A stretch of DNA of 64,000 nt from Gammaproteobacteria bacterium (GCA_029289265.1 JARFTX010000002.1:1-64000); one strand, 5' to 3'. Positions 34,009-42,916 are shown, counted from the first letter of the stretch. Program-made: numbers and translations. The notes: a model not told the origin generated them from the letters alone.

Positions 34009-34533
34009 ATGAGCGATGAGCGCAAGGTCATCATCATCGCCGGTCCGAACGGCGCCGGCAAAACCACCTTTGCCCGTGAGTTTCTGCCCAACGAAGCCGG
34101 TTGCCCGATTTTCGTCAACGCCGATCTGATTGCAGCGGGACTTGCACCCTTCGCACCAGAATCGGCGGCCGTACAGGCAGGACGCCTGATGCTTGGGGAG
34201 CTGTCGCGCCACTTTGCCGCGCGCCAGAGCTTTGCCTTTGAAACGACACTGTCCGGCCGGGGCTATCTGCGTCATATCAGCGAATGGCAATTCTCGGGCT
34301 ATCAAGTCAAGCTTATTTTCCTGCAGCTCGACAGCGTGGATGAGGCCATCGCCCGTGTGGCTCAACGGGTTCGCCAGGGCGGCCACGGCATTCCCGAAGC
34401 GACCATTCGCCGGCGCTTTGCTGTCGGGCGTGAGAATTTCGAGCGCCTGTATGCGCCACAAGTGGACGCATGGGCCTTGTACAACAATTCCGGCCCACAA
34501 CCCGTGCTGCTGGACTGGAGTGAAAAGCCATGA
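34009..34533 (+). CDS. Zeta-toxin-like P-loop kinase
   Basis: A 174-aa protein with Walker A GPNGAGKTT (12-20), the substrate-loop VNADLIAAGL, an ETTLSG strand and the conserved GGHGIPEATIRRRF (about 124-137). This is the signature of the small zeta-toxin family of AAA_33 kinases. Classical zeta toxins phosphorylate UDP-N-acetylglucosamine; this shorter branch is uncharacterised and its substrate is unknown. It starts 3 bases after mod and overlaps the next frame by 4 bp. Its place inside a restriction operon suggests a toxic or signalling arm, which is inference. Confidence 0.85.
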   Translation: MSDERKVIIIAGPNGAGKTTFAREFLPNEAGCPIFVNADLIAAGLAPFAPESAAVQAGRLMLGELSRHFAARQSFAFETTLSGRGYLRHISEWQFSGYQVKLIFLQLDSVDEAIARVAQRVRQGGHGIPEATIRRRFAVGRENFERLYAPQVDAWALYNNSGPQPVLLDWSEKP

Positions 34534-34748
34534 ACAAGCAACCCATCGAAACCGCACGCGATGCCGACCTGCGTCTGTCGCCGCAAGCCATGCAGCGTGC
34601 CGCACGGCGGGCACGGGAGCTGGCCGCGCAAACCGGCACGGCCATCGTGGTCAGCCGTGATGGCGTGATCGAGCACATCCGCCCGCAGCTGGAAGCAACA
34701 GAGTCGTCGGTTCAGGAGCCCCCGGCGCCCTATGGTGACAAACCATGA
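34530..34748 (+). CDS. Small protein partner of the zeta-like kinase
   Basis: A 72-aa protein (MNKQPIETARDADLRLSPQAM) with a basic helical centre (QRAARRARELAAQTG), a beta-rich piece (TAIVVSRDGVIEHIRP) and a Pro/Glu tail. It overlaps both the kinase stop and the Res start by 4 bp, so translation is coupled on both sides. Its size and position suit an antitoxin or regulatory partner, although classical epsilon antitoxins are upstream and unrelated in sequence. The function is not recognised. Confidence 0.7.
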   Translation: MNKQPIETARDADLRLSPQAMQRAARRARELAAQTGTAIVVSRDGVIEHIRPQLEATESSVQEPPAPYGDKP

Positions 34749-37450
34749 CCACATTCGCGCCCAAGACCTACCAGCAGCAGGTGCTCGACAGCGTCGAGGC
34801 CTACTTCAAGGCCTGCCACGAGCTGCCGTCGCCCTCGATTGCCTTCACCGCCACCACCGAGCGCCTGTGGGGACGTGGCAATGCATACAACCCGCTGTCG
34901 GGCTTTCCGGCCGACATGCCGTACTTCTGTCTGCGCGTGCCCACGGGCGGTGGCAAGACCTGGCTGGCGACCAAGAGCGTTCAGCTTGCCAACACGCATC
35001 TGCTGCGCTGCGAACACAGCGTGATTCTGTGGCTGGTGCCGAGCAAGCCCATCCGCGAACAGACCTTGCGCGCCCTGCGCGACCGCCTGCATCCGTACCA
35101 CGCGGCGCTGCGCGAGGCCGGACTCATCACAGTGATGGATCTTGACGACGCCAAGAGCGTAACCCGCGCCACGCTGGACACCTCGACCACCATCATCGTC
35201 GCCACCCGACAGGCGTTTCAGGTGGAGGACGAGGAATCCCGCAAGGTGTACCAGAGCAGCGGCGCGCTGATGCACCACTTCGACAACCTGTCGCCCACCC
35301 AGCGTGACGGCTTGTTGAGCGAGGGCGAAGGCGCTGAACGCACGACGCCATGCTCGCTGGCCAACGTGCTGCGCCTGCGCCGGCCTTTCGTGGTGGTGGA
35401 CGAGGCGCACAACAGCCGCACCGAACTCGCCTTCGACATGCTGGCGCGCTTCCGCCCCAGCGGCGTGATGGAACTGACCGCCACACCTGACCTGGAACGC
35501 ACGCCCAGCAACGTGCTGCACAGCGTCTCCGCCGCCGAATTGAAGGCAGAGGAAATGATCAAGCTGCCGGTGGTGCTGGAGACCGAGCCGAACTGGCAGC
35601 AGTGTCTGGCCGACGCCATCGGCCGACGCGACGCCCTGCACAAGCTGGCTGATGAGGAACGCCGTGCCGGCGCGGATTACTTGCGGCCGATCGTCTTGAT
35701 TCAATCCGAACCCCGCCGCTCCGGGGTGGAAACACTGGATTTCGAGAAGGTTCGCCAGGAGCTGATCAGCAACCATGGCATTCCGGCCGGCGAGATCTTG
35801 GTCGCCACGGGCGAGGAAAAGGGCCTGGAGCAGATCGACGCCGACTACAAGCTGGGCATCGCCGACCCGTCCTGCCCGGTCAAGTTCGTCATCACCCAGA
35901 AGGCCCTGGCCGAGGGCTGGGACTGCCCCTTCGCCTACATCCTGGTGAGCATGGCCTCGTTGTCATCGGCCACGGCGGTGGAACAGCTGCTCGGGCGCGT
36001 ATTGCGTCAACCCGGCGCCAGCCATCGGCAGGCCAAGGCCCTGAATCAGTCCTATGCCTTCGTGGTGTCGCGCAACTTTGCCGAGACGGCAGGCGCGCTG
36101 CGAGACCGTCTGGTGGCGGGCGCGGGCTTTGAACGACGCGAGGTAACCGAGTTCGTCACCGCCGCCAAGGCCGAGCAGGCGCGGCTGGACCTGGAGGGTC
36201 ATGCCGGACGCGTCGTGGTCCGGCCGGTGGCGATCACGCTGACCGAGAAGCCCGACCTCAGGAGCGTGCCCAAGCCGGTGCGCGACAAGGTGAGCTGGGA
36301 CGGCAAGCTCAACACCCTGACCATCAGCACACCACTGACCGAGGACGAGGCGGAAGTCCTCAAGGCTTCGGTCACATCGGAAACCGCTGCCGCCGCGATC
36401 GTGGAAGCGGCCGAGATCAGCCGCACCACGGCCATCGAGTTCTTCCAGACGCCGGCCGAGCTGGGCGAGCGCTTCCGCATCCCGCAACTTGCCTTGAAGG
36501 TACAGGGCGAGCTGCAATTGTTCGACGACCCGGAGGTGTTGGAGTACCCATGGGATTTGTCCACCTACGACGCCGCACCGACCGGTGATGACCTGACCGC
36601 GCTGGGTGCCGGCCTGAAGGTATCCGAGGGCGGTGAGATAGATGTCGACGATGAGAGCGGCAAGGTCGTTTCACGCTTCCTGCCCGATCTGCAACGCGAC
36701 CTGGGACTGGTCTATCAGCCCGAGAACTGGGACGAGGTACGCCTTGCCACCTGGCTCTGCCGAAACCTGCCGGAACCCTCTCTCACCCACGCCAGCAAGC
36801 AAGCCTTCGTGGCCAAGTGGCTGACCGAACTGCTACTGCGGGACGGCTTGACGCTGGCCCGCGCCAATCTGCAGAAATTCCTGATCCGCAATCTGCTGGA
36901 AGCACGCATCCGGGATCTGCGCAGGCAGGCAGTTGGCAAGGCGTTTCAGCAGGCGCTGTTCGGCGACGACGCGGCATCGCGCGTCGCGGTCACCGATCAG
37001 TACGCGTTCGAGTTCCACGCCCAGGCCTATGCACCCAGCCGGGACTACGACGGCCGTTTCGGACACTTCGACTTCCGCAAGCACTTCTACGGGCGCATCG
37101 GCGACTTCGACAGCAAGGAGGAATTCGAATGCGCCTGCTGGCTGGACATTCAGGCGCAGCAGGGACGCATCCAGTTCTGGGTGCGCAACCTCGTGCGGCG
37201 CGAAGGCAGTTCCTTCTTCCTGCAAAAAGCCGATGGCCGCTTCTACCCGGACTTCTTGTGCCAGCTACCCGGTAAGGGTGACGAGCCGGGCCCAATCCTG
37301 GCCGTCGAATACAAGGGTGCGGATCGCTGGGCTGCCGCGGAGGATGATCGGTTGATCGGTGGCCTCTGGGCGAACCTGTCCGAGGGGCGCTGCCGGTTCG
37401 TCATGGTCAAGGACAAGCGGTGGGAGTCTATCGAGGAACATCTGAAGTGA
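34745..37450 (+). CDS. Type III restriction Res-like helicase-nuclease
   Basis: A 901-aa SF2 helicase: Walker A PTGGGKT (66-72), DEAH box (219-222), TATP (245-248) and motif VI QLLGRVLRQPGA (near 415). The C-terminal region has FYPDF (833-837) and AVEYKG with E855 and K857, a PD-x(n)-ExK nuclease arrangement as in Res subunits. With Mod (32293) it should form an ATP-dependent restriction complex that translocates or diffuses on DNA and cuts unmodified targets. It is encoded after the kinase pair with a 4-bp overlap. Confidence 0.92.
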   Translation: MTTFAPKTYQQQVLDSVEAYFKACHELPSPSIAFTATTERLWGRGNAYNPLSGFPADMPYFCLRVPTGGGKTWLATKSVQLANTHLLRCEHSVILWLVPSKPIREQTLRALRDRLHPYHAALREAGLITVMDLDDAKSVTRATLDTSTTIIVATRQAFQVEDEESRKVYQSSGALMHHFDNLSPTQRDGLLSEGEGAERTTPCSLANVLRLRRPFVVVDEAHNSRTELAFDMLARFRPSGVMELTATPDLERTPSNVLHSVSAAELKAEEMIKLPVVLETEPNWQQCLADAIGRRDALHKLADEERRAGADYLRPIVLIQSEPRRSGVETLDFEKVRQELISNHGIPAGEILVATGEEKGLEQIDADYKLGIADPSCPVKFVITQKALAEGWDCPFAYILVSMASLSSATAVEQLLGRVLRQPGASHRQAKALNQSYAFVVSRNFAETAGALRDRLVAGAGFERREVTEFVTAAKAEQARLDLEGHAGRVVVRPVAITLTEKPDLRSVPKPVRDKVSWDGKLNTLTISTPLTEDEAEVLKASVTSETAAAAIVEAAEISRTTAIEFFQTPAELGERFRIPQLALKVQGELQLFDDPEVLEYPWDLSTYDAAPTGDDLTALGAGLKVSEGGEIDVDDESGKVVSRFLPDLQRDLGLVYQPENWDEVRLATWLCRNLPEPSLTHASKQAFVAKWLTELLLRDGLTLARANLQKFLIRNLLEARIRDLRRQAVGKAFQQALFGDDAASRVAVTDQYAFEFHAQAYAPSRDYDGRFGHFDFRKHFYGRIGDFDSKEEFECACWLDIQAQQGRIQFWVRNLVRREGSSFFLQKADGRFYPDFLCQLPGKGDEPGPILAVEYKGADRWAAAEDDRLIGGLWANLSEGRCRFVMVKDKRWESIEEHLK

Positions 37451-37494
37451 GCTTCGCGTGTTCCTCGACCACTGATGTGGAGCGACGCCCGTAA

Positions 37495-39117
37495 ATGCCC
37501 ATCGCCGCGACCCTACAGGCACCCACCTGGGTCAGCAGCGGTGCGGTGATCACCGGCGGCCTCGACCTGCTCGGCTTGCGGCTGCCGGTCCAGTTCATCG
37601 GCGGCACGCTGCTCGATGGTGTCACTACCGTGACGCCATCGGTGCGCTATCTGGCTTTCCGGGCCTGGCTGATCCACCGCTACGGCCAGAGCGGGCAACC
37701 GGATCGCTGGCAAGACTTCACCAACTTTGCTGCGCGTATCGAATCGGCCCTGGTGCTCGGCAACCTTACGCAGGACCGCTCCATCGGCGGGCTCATCGGC
37801 ACCGATCAGGCACTGGCGCGTCTGGACGCCAATACGCCTCGCGTTGCGATCTCGGCGCTGGTCAAGTCGCCGGCATCCACCATCTACGCCGGCCCTTCGG
37901 ATCAGCTCGGTATCACGAGATCGCGGGAGGACGCTGTTCCTGGACTGGTCGCCGAGCGCGGTGTGCCCCTGGCGACGGCGCTCGATCGGACCCTGGCTCG
38001 GATTCCTCTCATTAACAGCCTGCTGTCGAAAAGCGTTCTTGCCGATGTGAGCATTGACGATCTGCGTGAACTGGGCGCCGTCGCGCGCGTCGATCAGATC
38101 CCGGACGACGAGCGTGAGCTGCTTATCGCGGCCATCGTTCCGGCGCAGCCACTGAACCGGGAGCGCGCCCGCATCGGCACATATGCCACCCTGCTGGCAC
38201 TCGCATCGCAATTGAAAGCCCGCCCTGCGGAAAGCGATCTGTTCGATACAGCCTGTTCCATGGCACGTTTCGGCGAACCGATACTGGATCGGGTCGCGGA
38301 TGGCTGGACCGGTTACTGCGTTCGAGATGCGATCGCGGTCACTCAGGAAGCCGTCATGGCCGCCGTGATGGACGAAATCATGGCCAGCCCCGATGGTGGG
38401 CTGGCCGGCGTCGACCGGGATGCCGTCATCGCAGGCCTGATGGAACGCGTTGAAGAACATGACTCCGCCCTGCGTGATCTGGGCCTGCTGAACAGTGGCG
38501 AATCCACGACGACGCTTTCATTCCGCGACCTTCAATCACGCATCGACGAGCTTCTGGTTGCCGGCAGTATGCAGTCGCACGGCATCAGCCGGTGGCCCCA
38601 CGCGCTGACCGAGCCGGTGCTGTACAGGCGCGCTTTGCGTTCCGGTTCCGGCGCACTAACCCTGGCGGTTGTCGCCTGGCTGGTAGCCGCACGGCGCGTG
38701 GGTGAAGGCGTGCGGGAGAATGGTCAGGAGCACAGCAGCCTCTCCTATCAAGGATGGCGGCGCATGGGCCTGCGTGACGTCATCCTGCCCGAGCTGGCGC
38801 GCTTCCAGCGGGAGAATTGTTCCCTGCGTGAGGTGGCAGCAGAACTGGCCTACAGAACTGTGCAACAGCACCTGCAAATCACTTGGTCGCGCCTGCAGGT
38901 TGATCTGCGGCGTGATGTGGCACTACTGACCGCCGAGGGCAACAAGTGGTTCTCGCGCGGCAAGGGTTTCGGTGGCGGACGCACGGCGTCGCGCCTTCAG
39001 CAGGCCTTGGGCTGGCTCACGCAACTGCGGTTGATTGACGGCGGCGGCATCACTGCGGACGGCGAGTTGGTCTTGGAGCGCGCGCTCACCGTGCTGACGG
39101 AAGGAGCCGGAGCATGA
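37495..39117 (+). CDS. Uncharacterised 540-aa protein of the restriction operon
   Basis: A 540-aa protein, mostly alpha-helical by composition, with no signal peptide, membrane segment or catalytic motif that I recognise. The N terminus (MPIAATLQAPTWVSSGAVIT) is followed by a tidy helical body. The last 70 residues (SRLQQALGWLTQLRLIDGGG then TADGELVLERAL) look like a winged helix. It begins 44 bases after res, with GGAG about 15 bases upstream. It overlaps the PLD-like gene by 4 bp, so the two are probably made in fixed ratio and may form a complex. It could be a DNA-binding or scaffold subunit. Confidence 0.8.
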   Translation: MPIAATLQAPTWVSSGAVITGGLDLLGLRLPVQFIGGTLLDGVTTVTPSVRYLAFRAWLIHRYGQSGQPDRWQDFTNFAARIESALVLGNLTQDRSIGGLIGTDQALARLDANTPRVAISALVKSPASTIYAGPSDQLGITRSREDAVPGLVAERGVPLATALDRTLARIPLINSLLSKSVLADVSIDDLRELGAVARVDQIPDDERELLIAAIVPAQPLNRERARIGTYATLLALASQLKARPAESDLFDTACSMARFGEPILDRVADGWTGYCVRDAIAVTQEAVMAAVMDEIMASPDGGLAGVDRDAVIAGLMERVEEHDSALRDLGLLNSGESTTTLSFRDLQSRIDELLVAGSMQSHGISRWPHALTEPVLYRRALRSGSGALTLAVVAWLVAARRVGEGVRENGQEHSSLSYQGWRRMGLRDVILPELARFQRENCSLREVAAELAYRTVQQHLQITWSRLQVDLRRDVALLTAEGNKWFSRGKGFGGGRTASRLQQALGWLTQLRLIDGGGITADGELVLERALTVLTEGAGA

Positions 39118-41717
39118 ATCCCCGGCTGTTCTGCCGCGAACGCTCGTATCACAAGGCCTTGCTGCTGACCTATTCCTTCGATCCCATTTTCTTCGAGCAG
39201 GTGGTACTGCCAGACCTCTGGGCCGGCCGGTCGAGCGACATCCTGGTGCTCGGCGACGAGAACCAGATCGCGGCGTCAACACAGGCGGCATCCGGTCAGC
39301 TGTGGCACCTCGGGAAGCAATACTTGCTGGCAGGCGCCAAACACGTGGGCGCCTTCCACCCAAAAGTGATGCTTCGACTCGGGCCGAAAGACGGCGCAAT
39401 CATGCTGGGCAGCGGCAACGTCACCAGTTCGGGCTGGGGAGGCAATCAGGAGATCGCCACCGCCTGGATGCTGGGTCCCGACCACGCCGACGAAGGTGGC
39501 TGGCTCCACGGATTTCTCGACCATGTGCTGTCATGGTGCGGTGGCGAGATCGAGGCGGATGCGGTGCGTCGGATGAAGGATGTACCGTGGCTCAGCCTGA
39601 CGCCTGCCGCGCTGGACGATGCGCCGCCGATCCTCCATAGCTGGGAAAGCCGAGCCCTGGGCCCAACACTCGCAGCGCGGTGGGCGGGCCGCCAGTTCGA
39701 TGAGATCAAGATCCTCACTGGCTCCACCGATGAAGCCGGCGCATTTCTCCGCTGGGCAAACACCACGTTCGGCATAACGCGTGCAACCGTAGCCCTGACG
39801 CCATCGGCGGCCAGCTTCAGTCCTGAGAAGCTGGCAGATCTGCCGCTTGATGTGCGCGTGATTGCTGCCCCGGCCGAGCGGCGACTGCACGCAAAGCTTT
39901 ATTGGTTCGACGGCGCCGACGGCCCAGCTGCCGTGATGGGATCGGCGAACTGCTCGGCCGCGGCCTGGTTGTTGCCGCCAAGTCAGGGAGGAAACGTCGA
40001 AACTGTGGTTGTTTACGACGCGCCGAAAGATGAGGAATTTGCCAGCGCGTTAATGCTATTCAGCATTCCCGCACAGACCCCGGCCGAGGTGCTCGTACCC
40101 AGACCCGACCAAGGTCAAGATCGACAGGCCAGCAAGAATGCCTTTGAGCTTGCGAGCCTGCATTGGGATAGCTCGTCTCGTTTTTTGCATGCTGAGATTC
40201 GCCCAGCGCCATCAGCCGATATGACCGTAGACCTCGTCATCGGCGCCACCCACCGAACGATGACGCGTTCAGCAAGCTCAAATGGCGTCTGGCAATGTGA
40301 GCTTCCGGAAGGGATTGGAGCAGCAACGATGTTCGCGGCGGCACATGTCCGTCGTGGAGACACGTGTTGGGTCACGGGAGCCCGGTGGATCAATGATCTG
40401 TCGGCGCTGCAGCACGCCAGCCAATCCGCAAGACTACTGGAACCGTTCAAAGGTCTCGAACGCAGTGGCAGCTCGGCCGAACAGAGGCAGATGCTGGATG
40501 AGCTCAACGAGGTGGCGCAAGCGCTATTCAACGATGCGGCGTCCTTTCGCGATCCTGGCTTCGGGAGCGACCGGCGCGACGAATCCAAGGGCGACGAGCA
40601 ACCTGCGGCACCGGTCAATCCGCACGACCTCATTTGCCACCTGGAGGAATCGCCGGTCTCACTTCCACATTTCGGCTCACCTCACGCCGGCAGCTTGTCC
40701 CTGACGGGCATCCTTCGCTTGTTGTTCGAGGCGGAAACCGATGAGAACACGGATTCCGCGGCCGCGCAGGATGAGCAGCTCGATGAAGGCCAGCTTCCCG
40801 ACGATTCCGAGAAGCAAGAAACGAAGAAAAAGTCGGAGAAGGAGCGCGCCGAACCGCGTGATGGTGCTATCGAAGCCCGATTCCGCGAACGTCTGGCGGC
40901 TCAGATAGACACCTTTCTGAAGGAGCTGTCATCAGCGACATTTGCCGAGCGCTGCACAGCGACGCAGATGGTTCAGGCTGTTTCGTTCCCACTGGCTGTC
41001 GCGCTGCGCGGCCAACGGCGCGGCTGGGTTTCCGGTGAACTCGCTGAAAAGTGGGCCCTCGAGATTTTCTCAATTCTGTTTCGGGGCGCTGGTGCAGGCG
41101 GACTATTGCACGTAGTCGAGAAGCGATACGCCGACAGCGGACACCAGTCGACCTTCGGCGATGTCGTAGGTGACGGAACGCTCTGGTTGGTCCTGGTCGC
41201 CACACTGGGGAATGCTGATTGGCGAGGCGTTGGCACCGATGTGGATAAGGCGCTGGCGCTACGGGAAGTTTTTACCGCACCGCAGCTGGTGGCGTCCGCA
41301 CAGTCGGGCCGTATCGCGGGCTTGCTCGGAAAGATACGCATTGAGGATGCCCACGCGTACATCACCGAAATCGCGCCGAAGGTTAGCAGGCTGCTGAATG
41401 AGATCGAGAGCCTGCTCGCCCCGGTCTGGAATGCGGAGATGCAGGGTCAAACGGAGCGTTCGATCACTCACAAAGTGGGCCACCTGCTCTGGCGGGAGAA
41501 CGTGGGCTGGGCCATCTGCTTGGCAGATACTGAGGCCAGAAGCGGCCAGGCGATCAAGGTGCGCCTCCGAGGCCTGGAAAAGGCAGTGATGGTGGGTTAC
41601 TACATCAACGTGACCGAGCTAGCCGGCCGTCGCCCCGATCTTGCACGCCCCCTCGACGAACTTCGCGAGGCAGCTTCGCGCTCCCTCGCCGACGAACCAA
41701 ATTCAAACAGTCTTTAA
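39114..41717 (+). CDS. Phospholipase D-like (HKD) protein, 867 aa
   Basis: The N-terminal third has two PLD half-sites. The first is HPK at 82-84 with GSGN at 99-102 but no aspartate four residues after the lysine. The second is canonical, HAKLYWFD at 259-266 with GSAN at 276-279. Two half-sites are needed for one PLD active site, so a nuclease, or less likely a lipase, is expected. Residues of about 540-590 form a charged low-complexity linker (EKQETKKKSEKERAEPRDG), followed by a helical C-terminal domain of unknown type. It is the last gene of the operon. Confidence 0.82.
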   Translation: MNPRLFCRERSYHKALLLTYSFDPIFFEQVVLPDLWAGRSSDILVLGDENQIAASTQAASGQLWHLGKQYLLAGAKHVGAFHPKVMLRLGPKDGAIMLGSGNVTSSGWGGNQEIATAWMLGPDHADEGGWLHGFLDHVLSWCGGEIEADAVRRMKDVPWLSLTPAALDDAPPILHSWESRALGPTLAARWAGRQFDEIKILTGSTDEAGAFLRWANTTFGITRATVALTPSAASFSPEKLADLPLDVRVIAAPAERRLHAKLYWFDGADGPAAVMGSANCSAAAWLLPPSQGGNVETVVVYDAPKDEEFASALMLFSIPAQTPAEVLVPRPDQGQDRQASKNAFELASLHWDSSSRFLHAEIRPAPSADMTVDLVIGATHRTMTRSASSNGVWQCELPEGIGAATMFAAAHVRRGDTCWVTGARWINDLSALQHASQSARLLEPFKGLERSGSSAEQRQMLDELNEVAQALFNDAASFRDPGFGSDRRDESKGDEQPAAPVNPHDLICHLEESPVSLPHFGSPHAGSLSLTGILRLLFEAETDENTDSAAAQDEQLDEGQLPDDSEKQETKKKSEKERAEPRDGAIEARFRERLAAQIDTFLKELSSATFAERCTATQMVQAVSFPLAVALRGQRRGWVSGELAEKWALEIFSILFRGAGAGGLLHVVEKRYADSGHQSTFGDVVGDGTLWLVLVATLGNADWRGVGTDVDKALALREVFTAPQLVASAQSGRIAGLLGKIRIEDAHAYITEIAPKVSRLLNEIESLLAPVWNAEMQGQTERSITHKVGHLLWRENVGWAICLADTEARSGQAIKVRLRGLEKAVMVGYYINVTELAGRRPDLARPLDELREAASRSLADEPNSNSL

Positions 41718-42154
41718 TGCCGAGCCCAGCAATTAAAGAGCGCTTTGACATCGACGCGACTGGCGGACAGTGCCCTGTCACCAGTTATCCGAAAATCCCG
41801 GATAACTGGTCCCCACACCCGCAACCCTCCGGCGATTCCGGACAGTTGCCTACCCGCAGGTTTACGGGAGTTCGCAAAAGTTTGCACCGACCCGAAACGG
41901 CTGACCGAGGACCCAGTTCTGCCGTCAACCATCCGCCACCAATACCCAAAATCCCAACCCTTATCAGCTGGGATTTCTTCTTGCCCGCGGCGCCGGCCCG
42001 GGCACGTTTACGCACCTTGTCCTGCGGGAAATTGCCCAGTCGATGGGCGAATCATTCGTTTGGGCTCGGCAGTATGGGAGACGTTCCAGGTGCCGGATCA
42101 ACTGGGGCAACATTTCTCGACCTCTGACATTACTACCCCCATGGCAGCCAATCC
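41718..42154. other. Hairpin-rich non-coding right edge of the island
   Basis: No gene is supported here. A perfect 11-bp inverted repeat CCAGTTATCCG / CGGATAACTGG with a seven-base loop spans 41781-41809, next to GACAG/CTGTC (41766-41779). A second hairpin AAATCCCA / TGGGATTT (41949-41976) is followed by CTTCTT and resembles a weak terminator. Just before it CGCCACCAATAC resembles the tmRNA end CTCCACCAACAC at 10 of 12 positions. This could be a worn attachment site, but the match is short. Confidence 0.4.
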
Positions 42155-42283
42155 TTGATCGATCCTGACCTCCTCATCGCTCGCCGACCGTGCCGGTGGC
42201 TCGTCGCGGTGCGTCGGCGTTCATTGGGAGACGCCGACCGCAGGGCCGCGCGGGTCGGCGTTCAGCGAAGGCATCCTGCGCTC

Positions 42284-42916
42284 GTGCTCGCCATCTGGGC
42301 GGCGCTCGTTGCGGCGACCGTGTTCTTGGCGGGATGCTCGGACAAGGCACCCCGCTTCGCTCCCCTGCCCGCGCACAGCACCGTCCTGGTGATCGGCGAC
42401 AGCCTGGTCGCCGGCACGGGCGCGGCGTCCGGTGAGGCCTGGCCGGAAGCGCTTGGGCGCTTGACGGGCTGGCAGGTGGTGAATGCCGGCGTGCCTGGAA
42501 ATACCTCTGCGGACGCCCTCGCGCGGCTCGATGGGCTGCTGCAGCGGCACGCCCCGGGGGCGGTGATCATCGCCGTCGGTGGCAACGATTTCCTGCGTCA
42601 GGTGCCTCTCGAGGCAACCCGCGACAATCTCGTGCGGATGGTCGCCGCGAGCCGCGCGGTGACGCCTCACGTGGCGATCATGGCCGTGCCCGAACTTTCG
42701 ATGACCCGCGCAGCGGTCGGTCGGTTGGCCGACCATGAGCTTTTCGCCCGGATCGCCGACGAGCACGCGATCGCCCTGATCCCCGGGGCGATCTCGACGA
42801 CGCTTTCGCGGGCGGAACTGCGGGCAGACCGGATCCACGCCAATGCCGCGGGCTACGCGGAGATCGCAAGGCTGAGCGTGGAGGCGTTGCGACGGCAGGG
42901 ATGGCTGGCGGATTAA
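42284..42916 (+). CDS. GDSL/SGNH-family esterase lipoprotein
   Basis: About 210 aa from a GTG at 42284. The start is uncertain, since the frame is open to 42155 but the extra residues are Arg-rich and atypical. The N terminus gives a signal with lipobox FLAGC. The catalytic serine is in VIGDSLVAG, the Gly block in NAGVPGNTS, the Asn in AVGGNDFL and the Asp-His pair in DRIHAN, the TesA/arylesterase order. It probably hydrolyses short acyl esters or lysophospholipids at the membrane. It resumes backbone sequence after the island. Confidence 0.83.
   Translation: MLAIWAALVAATVFLAGCSDKAPRFAPLPAHSTVLVIGDSLVAGTGAASGEAWPEALGRLTGWQVVNAGVPGNTSADALARLDGLLQRHAPGAVIIAVGGNDFLRQVPLEATRDNLVRMVAASRAVTPHVAIMAVPELSMTRAAVGRLADHELFARIADEHAIALIPGAISTTLSRAELRADRIHANAAGYAEIARLSVEALRRQGWLAD

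Larger units (their letters stand above)
29638..42154. other. Accessory (probable defence) island behind tmRNA
   Basis: The block between ssrA and the GDSL esterase has visibly lower GC and different codon use from both flanks. It contains only accessory genes: an HTH regulator, an AlbA-type ATPase, a Mod/Res restriction core, a zeta-like kinase and two large uncharacterised proteins, all on the plus strand. No integrase, transposase or clear flanking repeat is visible, so mobility may be lost or provided elsewhere. The 285 bases from 29637 to 29921 hold no gene that I can support. They end in an AT-rich stretch (29880-29905) that may carry the regulator's promoter. Confidence 0.65.

Noticed and set aside
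34009-34748. A classical epsilon-zeta toxin-antitoxin cassette
   Set aside because: The kinase has the zeta motifs, but the partner is downstream and unlike epsilon, so only a zeta-like pair is claimed.
32293-41717. DISARM because of methylase, helicase and PLD-like protein together
   Set aside because: The helicase is Res-like with a PD-ExK end rather than DrmA, there is no DUF1998 protein, and the PLD-like protein is far larger than DrmC.
29638-42154. An integrase, transposase or CRISPR array in the island
   Set aside because: No tyrosine or serine recombinase motif, DDE transposase or regularly spaced repeats could be seen on either strand.
41745-42158. A 137-codon frame in the island's right edge, and a 72-codon antisense frame
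   Set aside because: Both cross the perfect hairpins and have no ribosome site or recognisable motif.
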